Shown here piece after piece: positions 41,603-53,282 of a stretch of DNA of 64,000 nucleotides. The stretch's first letter is position 1. Each line of letters opens with the position of its first letter. Below the pieces are notes generated by a model, which had not been told where the DNA came from, ran no database searches, and was given only the letters and a program-made list of their open reading frames with translations. The position numbers and the translations under genes are program-made. Origin of the DNA: Triplophysa rosa (taxonomy: Eukaryota > Chordata > Actinopteri > Cypriniformes > Nemacheilidae); the NCBI RefSeq assembly GCF_024868665.1, contig NC_079890.1, positions 37,735,294-37,799,293 of the forward strand, given 5' to 3'.

Positions 41603-43479
41603 CACAGTCCCCATCCAAATGTGTACCTTCGGTCCAACCAGGCATCAACGCCTAACATAGATGAAATTCCCAAAGTTCCTCTAGTTTGATCCAGAACATC
41701 CAGCTGCTAGATCCAGACAGGTTTTTGTAATTCCAGACGGAGCGGCCGTGAGAAGCGTTCACCTGGCTGTGGGTTCTTCAGAAAGTCTTGCTCATACTGG
41801 CCCTGAAGCGTTCCGTCTCATATATGACTGCTGACCGATACAATGGAACATTGTGTTTAGGACAATCCCCATTGACACAGTGCAAAGACCATTGAATTAC
41901 GTACAGATTATCACATGAACACACATACGCCCAAGAGATCAGAGGAGTGGATCATTTGACATGTTTTTCAGTATATGTGATGATGCGATATTTATCAATA
42001 ACTTGCACATGCACTATTGTTTCAAAGTTACGGGTGACTTTAGTTTTGTCATTCTAAAATGTGTCAAAATATTGATAAGTGAGAAAGTGACCCTAGATGT
42101 TTGAGTGGTATAAAAAATCCTAATAACAGTAATAAACAAAAAATTTGAATAGGCCTTGCGTTTCATGGTTTTATTATGGTAAAAGTGAAGTATGACTTCC
42201 AAGCGAATAAGCTAACAACAAATATCATGGTTAAGATATGGTTATTGTAAAACTGTGGCTTTGCTAAAATAAGCAGAACAAAAAAAATATGCTTGCTACT
42301 GTAGTAAAACCATGATTCATTTTTGTAAGGGATGTGTATTTATACTCTTTAAAAGCTGTTCACGTTGAAAGCAGCAGACTTCAATGTCTACTTTCTCAAG
42401 TCGAAAGATTTAGGAAAGACAAAAACCGAAACTAACATTATTGTATTCACGCTGCGCTCTAATGAATTAAACCCATTAACACTGTTAACAGCAGCGCGCG
42501 CAGCTCTCACGCGCGGATGTGGATTCGATCATTTAAATCTAACAGAGTGTGAACAAGAAGAAAAGAGAATCATTTATTAGTGTAAACATGCATTACTGCA
42601 CAAAGACGCATGTTTATTGCTAAAGTGTCATTCGGATGTAAATTCTGCTCCTATGAAGTGTATTCCCATCTTGAAAAGGAAAACGCAACCACGGGTTTAC
42701 TACAGTAAACATAGTTTAGCCTACTGTGGCATTGGTACATATTTATTTATAAATTATGCATTCTATTATTTGTATTAGTTCAATCTGGCAAAATATGTGG
42801 TAATCAACTACACTTTTACAATAATAAAACCGCGGTACATTTATATGAGGGAACGTAAAGAGTTAATTTTGGATTTATTCGGTTTTCAATTTTCAATTAG
42901 TTTCGTAGCTCCACTTTTGTTTTTGTTTTTGCAATGCATTTTGACAAATACATTTGTACAAATGTTTTCAATGAAAGATTGTATTCTTTACAGGTGGTGT
43001 CTTTTGAGAAAACAAATCAAGATCAAAGAAAACATTCGCATCGAATGCAAAAATTAAAATATGAATGTATAGGCATTTAAATAGGCATTGCCATCAAAGT
43101 GTTTCATGTTCTTTATCACACAAGAAATATATTTGTATGCATCACATTTGCATTTATGCTGAACTTCCCATCCGCTCTAAAACTGAGGTACAATTTTTTA
43201 CTTTTTATTTTAGCATGCTGTTATCTGGATGAGTCTTATCAACCCTCCAAGGTTTACTTTCAAGGTTGTTAAAGTTCAACAGCATTTCATCATCATCATC
43301 TCTATCTTTCTGAGATCGAATTAGTCTCCAATTAACAAATACTCAATCATGCCCGAGTCCCGTGAGGCTAAATGATAAAACAAGACGCTCCTTCACTTCA
43401 ATTCGATTATCCTCAGTATCATTAGACTGTCTAACATGCATTATTCCTAAATCGTATCGATTAACGAACGCTCGTTTTA
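41603..43479. other. AT-rich intergenic DNA upstream of sox32
   Basis: One eroded MITE at about 42110-42335 (ATGGTTTTATTATGG and AGTAAAACCATGATTCATTTTTG). Nothing coding recognised. Confidence 0.45.
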
Positions 43480-43640
43480 CCTTTGTCAAAGGGTCGGCCG
43501 CAGGTTTCACTGCTGTAGACGCGGGCCAGACCGTCAGATAAAATCTAAACCTTGATCACTCACTGCAGTCATTGAATTAAGCGTCTGATTTCTGATCAGA
43601 CGAGTCTGTGTTTAATCAAGGTGTCAAAGCTTTTCATCAT
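43480..43640. promoter_or_regulatory. Candidate sox32 upstream control region
   Basis: A repeat-free, more GC-rich patch about 1.3 kb before sox32. It has a palindromic TCF-like CTTTGTCAAAG at 43481-43491, a T-box-like AGGTGTCA at 43619-43626, and opposed CCTTGAT / ATCAAGG blocks at about 43552 and 43615. Motif matches are short, so this is a suggestion only. Confidence 0.25.
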
Positions 43641-44768
43641 TCTATTATGGCTGCAATAGCGGACTGAATGAATGCCCGAGGGCAGAGTCTCTCACCACAC
43701 AAGAGCAACAGGTGCATCACATCTGCGCCTGCATGCCGAGGCTGCCTGTCTGCGCGCGACCTGCATGCGGACCCTTTACGACTTTAATCACCAACCCACA
43801 TGAAAAAAGTGTGTATATTAGATCAACAATACTGTGGCATACTTGACTATGGTTAGGTTGAAAGCACTATAGATTTAGTATACTTTAGTATTATTATGGA
43901 TAAATATACTAAATTATTGTTTGCCTCGTGTGAGAAAGCACCGCAGTTTGATGGTAACATCCGATTCATTTCAATCAACATTAAATAAGATACATTTATT
44001 TCGATTTTCATGTACAGCATCAAAAGGAATGCAAAAGAAATCTCCTGAAGATTCCTTTAAACTTGATTGCTAATTATAATATAGGCTTCCTAAACGGTCC
44101 TGTCCGACTTTTTTAATGAAAAAACGGACCTTTGACTGAAAGGTTTAATGGGGAGCTAAAATGTTTTTCTATGGCATCAGGGAGAAGACGTCTTTATTTT
44201 TAGGACTGTAGAAACACTGATGCACATTTTTACTTGATTTGAATTATTCGATTTTTATATATTCCCATAGTAATAATAATTTATTAGACATGTCAGGCAT
44301 AGAATTACTCATGCCATTCCATTGAAGTGACTCCTATATTATTTGCTCAGTAGAGTTTGTACAGAGTCTGTGCTGAACATGGCCATGTGAAGTCAAAGAG
44401 TCACCGACAGATTCGTGTCCAAACGACAATGAACTGATTGATATTTAATTTTTGGATTGTGTTTTAGCGACTGTAAATGAATGCAAAAAGTTTGGGAAAC
44501 GTCTATTTGCTTTACCCAATTCAATTAAACACGAATCGTCTTAGAATAATGCTTGGAAAATATATATTTATTGTATTTTAGCTTTCACAAAATTTCTGTT
44601 TATCCAGTTGAAGGATTCCAGGTTATAATGCTGCATTCGGCCTATTATAATTCTTTACGTACAATGCTCGATACCACCGATTTCTTCATTCAACATCTCT
44701 TCTGGTTAATCTAATAACGTTATTAAATATGTCTTTAAACATTTCGTGGGACATCGGCGTTATCTGTG

Positions 44769-44844
44769 AGGTGAAACTTCTTGCGCTTCACACCTTTAAT
44801 CCACTCCTCCGCGCCCCCATTGGTCCGCGACCCTTTTAAAGCCC
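44769..44844 (+). promoter_or_regulatory. sox32: sox32 core promoter with inverted T-box pair
   Basis: AGGTGAAA (44769-44776) and TTCACACCT (44787-44795, complement AGGTGTGAA) are convergent T-box half-sites. They are followed by ATTGGTC (inverted CCAAT, 44819-44825) and TTTAAAGCC (44835-44843). A start site about 30 bases after TTTAAA would give a leader of about 40 nt before the ATG at 44905. Fish sox32 is known to be induced by Eomesodermin, a T-box factor, together with Mix-type and Gata factors. Confidence 0.5.
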
Positions 44845-44904
44845 CTCTTGATCTCTTGGGCAGACCAACGGCGAAATCCTCAAAGAACCAGGAACCACAT
44901 CAGC

Positions 44905-45985
44905 ATGTATCTCGACCGAATGCTCCCCGAACCCGAAATGGGCCCCACGACAACGATGATGTTAGAGAGCCAGCCGCGCCATTACGCGGCACCTGAGAGG
45001 ATCGAGCCGCGCACCGCGTCTCATTTCCCCGTGTTGGGTCCATCCAGCCCGGTGTCGGTGGGTTCAGAATCCAGCTGCTCAAGTCCGGAGGCGAAAGCGA
45101 CCGTGGAAACCCGGGTGAGACGCCCACTGAACGCGTTCATCATCTGGACCAAAGAGGAACGCAGACGCCTTGCGCAGCTGAATCCTGACCTGGAAAACAC
45201 AGACCTCAGTAAAATACTCGGTGTGTGCAAAAAACTCCTTCATGTGTATCTAAAAATTAATACGAGTAGTTTGCTTGCATACCAAATTTGTGTAAAACAG
45301 CTTCACAATAACATAGTATTTTATAAACTAAAAGCTTTTTTTTTTTTGTCACTTTAAAGGTAAAAAATGGAAGGCCATGTCTCTGGCAGAGAAGCGCCCC
45401 TACATGCAAGAAGCAGAAAGGCTGCGAATCCAGCACACCATCGACCACCCCAACTACAAATACAGGCCCCGCCGACGAAAGTGCAACAAACGTGGCAGCA
45501 AGACACCTCCGAGCGAGACCTGCACCTCTCCAAACAGCACCTTTCACCTCAGCTACATGTTCCAAGGTCAAGCCCCACAGCAACCCCCCAGTCAACTTCA
45601 CCCATACAATCAATTCAACTCCTATAATCTTCCACATGGAGGTTTGGGGTTCACCGGCCACCCTTCGGTGTTCCAGCAAACTGTGGCATCATCAAACGGA
45701 GATGAGATGTTCAATGGTGGACCTGCTTTCCTGAATTCACCTTCAGTACATCCACTTCCATCTGCATACTCGGAGTCACTGCGGTATTCCCAGAATTCCA
45801 TGCAGCAGAGAGGAAGTGACCTCCACGAGTGGCGGGGAACAGAGGCGTGCGCGTGTGTACTTTGTTTAGGCGGACCTTCTTTGGAGTTCTACCTGGAACA
45901 GGTGAGAACGGACATGCTGGACCAGCTCGATCGCAGTGAATTTGATCAGTACCTCAATCCAGTACGGCCTGAGGAACACAAGTAA
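44905..45985 (+). CDS. sox32: SRY-box factor 32 (casanova)
   Basis: Teleost-specific SoxF transcription factor needed cell-autonomously for endoderm; with Pou5f3 it switches on sox17. Two exons: 44905-45220 and 45360-45985; donor GTGTGT, acceptor TTTAAAG, phase 1 inside the HMG box at LG|KKW, the SoxF position; 313 residues. The HMG box runs about residues 70-143: [19 protein letters not shown].., [27 protein letters not shown]. It differs from Sox17 ([14 protein letters not shown]), as expected of casanova. The N-terminus MYLDRMLPE fits what I recall of zebrafish Sox32, and the C-terminal EFDQYL (about 299-304) is the SoxF beta-catenin-contact motif. The ATG at 44905 is the first in frame after the promoter. 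sox17 lies 11.4 kb downstream on the same strand. Poly(A) signal at 46219. Confidence 0.96.
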
Positions 45986-46218
45986 CCATAAACACAAACT
46001 GCTTCTATTCAGAGACTAAATGGTCAAAGACTGGAGAGTCTGTTTTGCTGCTGCCAGTGAAATGATTTCTTACAGTAAGACAGTGAATGTATGAAAAAAC
46101 AGTATTTATTATTATATGTGATGTTAAAGTTGCTGACATGCAGCACGGTCATTGTTTCATTTGATATGTATATTTAAATATTTTTGCTTGTGATAAAAAT
46201 GCCATTGGAGTTTTTATA

Positions 46219-46224
46219 AATAAA
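46219..46224 (+). other. sox32: sox32 poly(A) signal
   Basis: AATAAA, 233 bases after the stop; preceded by an AT-rich 3' UTR. Confidence 0.7.
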
Positions 46225-46309
46225 ATATCTGTAAATATTTCAGATGAAATGCACACGTATTGCTTCTTATTAATGTTTAAAAATCAATGATGCGATGATG
46301 CAAATTATT

Positions 46310-46425
46310 ATTTTCAACCCATGGTGGTTGGGTAAGATATGGACAAACCCAACATTGCGTTTAAATCTAGAAAATGTCCATATCTGACCCAAACTAAGAC
46401 TAAAACAACCCAGCATGTGATAAAT
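46310..46425. mobile_element. AACCCA/TGGGTT MITE fragment (family C)
   Basis: TCAACCCATGGTGGTTGGGT, ATATGGACAAACCCAACATT and complementary TGTCCATATCTGACCC, then AACAACCCAGCATG. Confidence 0.65.
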
Positions 46426-46914
46426 GCGTTATTAAACAATTATGCCAAAACATAACATGGTCAATGATGACAGACATAAACCTTCTCTCGTGCTTTCTAT
46501 AACAAGGTGTCGTCTCCTAAAAATTGACACAAATTAAAGCAACCGAACACAAAAACCCACAAACTACATAAAGTGGAGACATTTAGTGGACAAATCTTAA
46601 TCTGTTAGTTTTGTAAAGTGGTGCAAATCTTTCAACCAACAAACCCACCCACCCGCTCAAAGCCCAAAATCACCTGTAACAACAGCCACTGTGAGTCAAT
46701 GAGTCTGGAACCCATAAACTCAATTATTCTCCATCATTCTCTTTTGTGTTATACTTGGCGGATCACAGAAAATGAGCTGCACAGAGCAAACTGAATCTTT
46801 AAGAAAACATGTCATCTAACAAATTGGAATGTGTCCATTTTCTCAGTGAACGTTTATTTCAAGATCTTCACAACATATGTTGAGAAAGTAAACAATAAAT
46901 CAATCCAGAGGAAA

Positions 46915-47335
46915 ATGTTATTGCTCAGAAGTTGCTCTTTCATAGCTCAAGAGATCTGATGGAGCTCTGTGTTCATTTAAATATGAACTTAGTTTCAGAT
47001 ATATATCCTAAAATTGTTGAAATCCATGATTGTAGAGGTCAAATAATCTGGATTTGGGTGAGAAATGTTTGAGTTCGTATTGAGATCTTCAATAATACTG
47101 TCTTTTGATTGCAGACTTGACAAATCTGAGCTCAGTTTGATGCATCTTTGACATCTCTTCTCAAACTAATGGAGACATTTGTGAGATTTCTGACTCTTTC
47201 TCAAGAGAAATATCGCAGGTGAGACTTAAGCAAAAGATTCCACTAGCTGTCCGTCTAAGCTCACTGATGTGTAGGAGAAATAACTGAGATACCAAAGAGA
47301 TCTCATCTGTGATTTTTCTTTCGCATTTCTTTCTC
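46915..47335 (-). repeat. Dispersed GAGATTTCT repeat, copy 2 (inverted)
   Basis: Carries the complements of the copy-1 phrases in reverse order: GAGAAATGTTTGAGTTCGTATT, CTAATGGAGACATTTGTGAGATT, AAGAGATCTCATCTGTG. It sits on the other side of sox32 from copy 1. Confidence 0.65.
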
Positions 47336-47339
47336 TACG

Positions 47340-49219
47340 ATTAGAGATGTCTAATAAAAACGATAAGGTGTGTTTATTGTACAACTAAGGAACTAAGGAA
47401 TGTGTGATATTGATTTTAAACTATCTTCCGATTTGTCGCCGCGTCTCACATTCCTAAAATGTTTTAAGATCTAAATTCCAACGCATGGGACTTTCCTCCT
47501 TTAACTCAAACAATACAACAAATTTTCTGAGTCCATTTCAGATGAATTTACTGTAGTGTCGTCAGGAACACGTTTAACCCCGCGTGCTCCAGGAGGAAAA
47601 AATCCCAGGAATGTTTCAGAGCATTTAAAAATGATGCGATAAAGGTGGAGAGGCTAAGTGGAATATTCAGAACGCTTCAAAGAATTTTCGCAGATGTTGG
47701 AAAGAGGAACTGAGACGGGAAGTCGCGAGCGGAGTCACAATCTGGACTCACGCTGGCAGGTCATCAAAAAGAGACCCAGAGGAAGAGATGAAGAATAGAC
47801 AGCAGTATGAAAGGAAAAACGGGTAATATATGAGAGTCATTTAGAAGATATCATTCACACAAAAACACGGTTCACTTAGTTTTTTTAAATCACCACATGG
47901 TTAGCCATAGTTGTCTTTAATAACATAAAAAAACAATCGTTCATTTTTATTCATTGCATTTTCATTCAATACACCCTGAGACCCACCTGATTAATAAACA
48001 TATGAAATATTGCTTATTGACTATGTAAAAATGCAAAAGGTTTTCTGTGAGGGTCAAGGGTAGAGGATGGAACAATAGAAGTCTATGGCAATTCCTCACG
48101 AAGACCAAAACAAACCTGTGGGGGGGGGGTATGGGTAGTATGTGTTTCTTTGATCTCTGGTATTTTTATACTCTTAATGACCTGAGACTTAATGAGAGGT
48201 CAAGTAGATGATTTACATACAATGTCTTTGGTCTTTGAGTTGAATTGTCATCCTGGAAATAAAATGTCTTCACTCCACCCCACAGCGAATTTAAGTGTGT
48301 GTGTGTCCTTACTTGGGAACGTCCTTCCATAAATCTAGAAAAGCAAAAGGGAATTTAATTATTAACTTTACTCTGTTAGCTTTGTGTACAAATCTTAATA
48401 TTTGATATTGAATGATGCTCTTTAATACTGAAATACGATTATTACTAATATTATTGAGAAAGCAATACGGTCCCGATTCTGTCACCATTTATTCACCCTC
48501 ATGTGATTCAAAACCTGTATATGACTCTTTCTTCTGTGAAACACAAAAAAAGATATTTTGAGAAATGTTCCGTTCATACACTGAATGTCAACTGGGGTCT
48601 GATGTTGTTTGGTTCTTCAAAATATCTTCTTTTGTGTTCTGCAGAAGAAAGAAAGTCATACAAGTTTGTAATGACATGAGGGTGAGTAATTGATAACAGA
48701 ATTTATAAAGTCAATATTAAACCAAATGTATGTTCTTATATTTAAAAAATGCAAAAGCGCTCACCGTTATTTGACCTATTTGTAGCCTGGACAGATTAAT
48801 TTGGGTATAGAGGATTTTTCAGTAAGCTTTATTCACCTGTGATGTGTGAATCTGGAAACGATGTGGCACGTGGGTTGTTTATTAAGAGATTAATACAGAC
48901 CAAGATTAAAACCTCGGAAAATGCAAATCCATTTTGAAAATAAAAAACACTTTACGTGGACTGTGAGCATCCATCCGTGGACTTGTGTTAGAAGAGGATG
49001 TACAGCACCTGACCACTTCCCCTGAGCCACAGCTTCCCTTTAACTCGCTGTCCTCTTGGCATATCACCACACAAGTGACAATTCACAATTCTCAATATCG
49101 CATTCGCAGCAAAAATAAATAAAGTAAACTGTTTTTCTTAATTACTAGACGCAAGTTAAGCAAATGGAAACTTTCGCTTAAAGTCCGAGTAAAGTGACAT
49201 TGAAATATGTGTTCTGAGT
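47340..49219. other. Intergenic DNA between sox32 and sox17
   Basis: No gene recognised. A G run at 48121-48129 and the family B MITE listed separately. Confidence 0.45.
48475..48705. mobile_element. TTAA-type MITE (family B), ends eroded
   Basis: GATTCTGTCACCATTTATTC on the left and GGTGAGTAATTGATAACAGAAT on the right are complementary. The core AAAGATATTTTGAGAAATG / AAAATATCTTCTTTTGTG is present. Confidence 0.7.
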
Positions 49220-49329
49220 TTGTCACACCACAGAAAAGTGTGTTATATAAAACAATGGTCTTGTTTTGTGGTCGACGTCGGACAACAGAGGAATAAAGTT
49301 AATTGTGCCATTACTATTTTCCCTGGTTG

Positions 49330-49786
49330 TTCTTCTGTTGTCTGGTGTCGATCGTGGAATGGGACCGGGTTGGACCTGCACGGTTTCGGCGGGTGGGGCT
49401 TCCTGGGTCGCGGCTCGTGGGCTCTCCCTGTTCTTCGTGGACGTTGCTCGGTGGCTTTGGTCGGGGTCACTGAGTGCAGCTATGACACGTCAGAGGAGAT
49501 CTGGCCCTCCCGGCTGAGCCTGGTTTCTCCCGAGGTTTTTTTTTTCTCCATTTATTCATCATTGGAGTTTGGGTTCCTCGCCACAGCAGGGCAGTGTTGG
49601 CTTGCTCACCGGGAGACTGCATTTATTTATTTATTAGTTATTAGAATGATCTTGTTTGGTCTATAAACACCATGCACTGTGCTGTGTTTTACCTTTCTGT
49701 GTTTTTCTTATTTGCTCCTGTAAAGCTGCTTTGGAACAATGCACATTGTGAAAAGCGCTATCTAAATAAATTGAATTGAATTATTA
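49330..49786 (+). mobile_element. LINE 3' end (L2-like)
   Basis: GC-rich 3' UTR-like DNA ends in TGTAAAGCTGCTTTGGAACA, GAAAAGCGCTATCTAAATAA and a tail of ATTGAATTGAATT, the classic 3' terminus of L2-type LINEs in fish, with a pentanucleotide tail instead of poly(A). No reverse transcriptase remains. The open frame at 49220-49666 is incidental. Confidence 0.8.
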
Positions 49787-49879
49787 ACCACCCAGCCAAA
49801 TTTGAATGGAGAAAAAAAAACATCCAAGTAAATAAAATAAGCTATCAAAATCTTGGAAAAATAAGCAGGACTCTCTGCT

Positions 49880-50260
49880 CTCAAATGCTGGGGGCGTGTC
49901 CGCTGTTGGCGCCGAAGCCACGCCCACTCGCATCGCTCAACCCGAGTCCCCAGCCCAGTAGGCTATATGTGAATTATGCGAATACATTTTATGGGAGGAT
50001 TTGAATTCAAACACGCACGAGTCAATGCGTGCGATATTCATCAATAGATAATTCACGAGCATGTTAAAAGGTATGCGTATTTGGCGTGCTGTCCGGGGAG
50101 AGGGCTCCGAAACTCCCGGCAGTTTCTTCCGAACTCGGAGTACTCTTCCCATGATGCTATAGGCGCTCTAGTGATAGGGGAGGGGCCATGCACGCTCGGA
50201 CGCTCCGTTGCGTCATCGATCCCCCGTTTTAGCCCCGCCCAAAAAATCCTGAACAGAGAA
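49880..50260. other. CpG-richer segment of unknown origin
   Basis: GGGGGCGTGTCCGCTGTTGGCG, GCCACGCCCACTCG and CCGTTTTAGCCCCGCCC suggest an old insertion or orphan CpG island. No exon recognised. Confidence 0.4.
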
Positions 50261-50394
50261 TTGGTGAAAAACTGTTTAATGGTTTAACTCCACAATTCAG
50301 TACTACATACTTCTGAGTCTTTGTAATGTGTTTCAGCAATACATTTCTAACATCTGCAATGTGTTTAGAAACAATTCTCAGAATTCTCTTTACC

Positions 50395-50560
50395 CGGACT
50401 TTAAGTCTCATCTGCGTCTCAGAAATCTCACAAATGACTCCATTGGAGTGAGAGATCTCGACAGTGCCTCAAACTGAGCTCAGATTTGTCAAGTCTACAA
50501 TCAAAAGTCAATCGAATTAAACATCTCAATATGAATCTGAGAAATAAGATGTTCCTCTAG
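50395..50560 (+). repeat. Dispersed GAGATTTCT repeat, copy 3 (partial)
   Basis: AAGTCTCATCTGCGTCTCAGAAATCTC, ACTCCATTGGAGT, CAGATTTGTCAAGTCTAC: same order as copy 1. Confidence 0.6.
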
Positions 50561-51139
50561 GAAGAGCAGCATGTGGTTTATTTCCTCTGATAAGATGCAT
50601 TTAGCGCAGACCCAATAATTGACACATCCAAACTTATGGTGTCTGTTTATTGTAACATAACCCACTTTGTGTACGTGAAAAGAGCATTTTGATCTCACTT
50701 TTAAGTGTATCTGATATTTCAGTTGTACACTTGTCATGAGCACTCTTTGACACAAGCACAGCATCTACATTTTTGCATTCATTCGTTTCTTCTTCACTAA
50801 GCAATCTTCTTCTAAGTAAGCAGACGGGTTTAGTTTTACGTTTGAACGTGAAGTCTGAAATAAGAGTAGCTGGACTGTTGCGTGTGGGCTTGTCGGGGAA
50901 CGTCTGGAGAAGTCTGAGGTTGGACGCAGTGTATTTATTGTTGTTATAGAGCAGGGATGCCAGATAACGCCTGTGCTCGCCTGATAGCGCTTGTGTTATT
51001 GTAAGGGCACAAGGCCATCTGATAAAGGCCTGTGGTGGGGATAAGGTCTATTTGAGATGGTGCTGAGCCAGAACCTTCAAATCCCACCGAGTACAGACGT
51101 CAGGACCTGCTCACACATACGACCACAGCAATGAGCCTA

Positions 51140-51305
51140 CATCCATATACAGTACATACAGTACACATACATATTAAAAACAGAATACATACAAATACGT
51201 ACACTACACACATACAGTATACATACAGTACACACACCTCTATGTATACATACAGTACAGTATACAGTACACATACATATACAGTACACACATATATAAA
51301 AATTA
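51140..51305. repeat. ACATACAGTACAC-type simple repeat
   Basis: Irregular tandem TACAGTACACATACA phrases. Open frames on both strands here are low-complexity by-products. Confidence 0.75.
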
Positions 51306-51623
51306 GGGCTGTCAAATTAATCGCATTGCAGAATAAAAGTTTGTGTTTACATAATGTATGTCTGTGTACTGTGCATATTCATTTTGTATTTATAATTGCA
51401 AAAACATACACATAAATGTATTTATATTGAATAACATTTTTAGATGAATTATTTATATTTACCAATCATTTAAATTACATTTAAACGTTTATTGATTAAA
51501 AATGTTCTTAAATATATGCACGTGTATGTATTTATAAACACAAAGTTAATATGCACAGTACACAGACATATATTACGTAACCACAAACCTTTATTCTGGA
51601 TGCGATTAATCGTTTGACAGCCC
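51306..51623. mobile_element. Palindromic MITE (family A, copy 3)
   Basis: GGGCTGTCAAATTAATCGCA at the left and GCGATTAATCGTTTGACAGCCC at the right, flanked by TTA/TAA. Confidence 0.85.
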
Positions 51624-51974
51624 TAATAGGGCCGGGTCTGGGGGGGACTAGGGGGTATTGCCCCCATGATTTTTCTTGGGCCTCTCCAAAAATATCCCGC
51701 TGACAATTAAAATAATAAAAAAATGAATACTTATAAAATAATATTTATTTGTATGATCTATTAAATAATGATCTGTCCATTTAATCACAGATAAATGAAC
51801 TGCTTTCAGTATAATAGGTCTATGGAAAGTCCCCATAACGTATAGACACCTAACGTGCATGTGTGTTTGAGTGACGGGCAGTTTATCTCTGCAGTGATCA
51901 GAAGAGGAAGCTGCTCAGCTGACCCAGTCATGGGAAGTTAAGAAGGACTAAAGTGTGAAATCACTTCTCATTAT

Positions 51975-51979
<5 letters not shown>

Positions 51980-52018
<39 letters not shown>

Positions 52019-52030
52019 AAGAGAGAGATT
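51980..52030. repeat. (GT)n(GA)n microsatellite
   Basis: GT repeats at 51980-52008 passing into GA repeats. Confidence 0.9.
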
Positions 52031-52963
52031 GTAAGTGTGTGTGGGGGGTCTACTTAATTACATTAGCAATATAAATTTGGAGACATAACCTTGCTGTGGG
52101 GACATCCTCATTTGTAAAAATGCTATAAAAATATGCTTAATAAAAAGCATAAATGTATAGAAAATATAAACTTCTCTGTTAGGGTATGGGTGAAGATATT
52201 TACTGTGTATACAAACAACAGAGGTCGTGTGTGCGAGTGTGCGTAGCAAATTTTGAGAGCTCAAAACCCAGACTATCAGTTTGTTCCAAGTCCAATGTAG
52301 TTTAATTATAATACAAAAAGAAAATACATTTTACATAAAATATATTCACACCCTCATCTCACTGATACTACAGCGTCAGTGAGGTGACATCAGTCACATA
52401 CAAGTGTGATGAACCTCAAGCCATATGGAAGTTCTTACAAAATCATCACATGCAGGTATAAAAACACACAGAAGTGAGAAATAAAAAACGATCTTCTCCA
52501 TCTGATCATTAGAGTGATTCTAAAGGTTTAATAGTGGCAGGTGGAGGAATCGAGTGAGGTGCATGATGGGAGAAATGTCATTTGTGTGACAGTGAGAAAT
52601 AAACAGTGAGAAAAGGTCGGATGTAATTTTAGAAGAGAAAATTAACACATTTTGCATGTTTTCATCACGTCTGGGAACAAAAAGGTTTCTTAAAGGAATT
52701 TTCAAAGTCAACGTGAAATAAAAATACAATATTTACAGTCTTAATACAGATTTTATTTGTCTTATTGTGCACGATTCATCACCTAACATTAATCCAATAA
52801 AACAATATCTTCGTAATCTTTCTTTAAATCTACCATCTTTCCTAAATAGCCGATCATCATTTTTTAACTTCACTTTTGCAATCTGCTAACATGTTTCATG
52901 TTGACCTAAAGATTTATAAACAATATCTGCGGCATGCTGTTGATTACCACAAAAAAGCAAGTC
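52031..52963. other. Intergenic DNA, no gene seen
   Basis: Plain sequence; a mild GTGTGTGTG-rich start and AT-rich remainder. Confidence 0.45.
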
Positions 52964-53282
52964 TAAGGCCATGAACACACTTGACGTCTTTTTTGAAAGA
53001 AGAAAAGCTGGCAGTGTTTGTGCATGAAGGCAGCTCAGCACACGGCATTCATATAGGCAGAGTAATGGAAGTCTATTTGAATTATTGAAGTACTGTGGTT
53101 TTAAAATATGTGGTTGGTTTTTGCAAAGACGGTCTCTGTTTATAATTCAAATAGACTTCCGTTACTCTGCCTACATGAATCCCGTGTGCTGAGCTGCCTT
53201 CATGCACAAACACTGCCAGCTTTTCTTTTCACTAAAAAAGCGCTCGTCAACTTTTTCTTCGTCAAGTGTGTTCATGGCCTAA
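52964..53282. mobile_element. Long palindromic MITE
   Basis: TTAGGCCATGAACACACTTGA-type ends: AGGCCATGAACACACTT at 52966 and its exact complement ending at 53280. The arms continue with AAAGCTGGCAGTGTTTGTGC and CTCTGCCTA.ATGAAT, giving about 140-bp arms around a short centre. Confidence 0.85.

Noticed and set aside
44900..45230. Antisense ORFs within sox32 exon 1
   Set aside because: Complement of the conserved HMG-coding sequence; no independent features.
45257..45679. 140-residue minus ORF across sox32 exon 2
   Set aside because: Antisense shadow of sox32; it crosses its intron and poly-T tract.
49220..49666. 148-residue ORF between sox32 and sox17
   Set aside because: It lies in the LINE 3' end and shows no domain; it is open because of GC-rich composition.
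51100..51415. Tyr/Thr/His-rich ORFs on both strands
   Set aside because: Low-complexity ACATACAGTACAC repeat; no gene signal.
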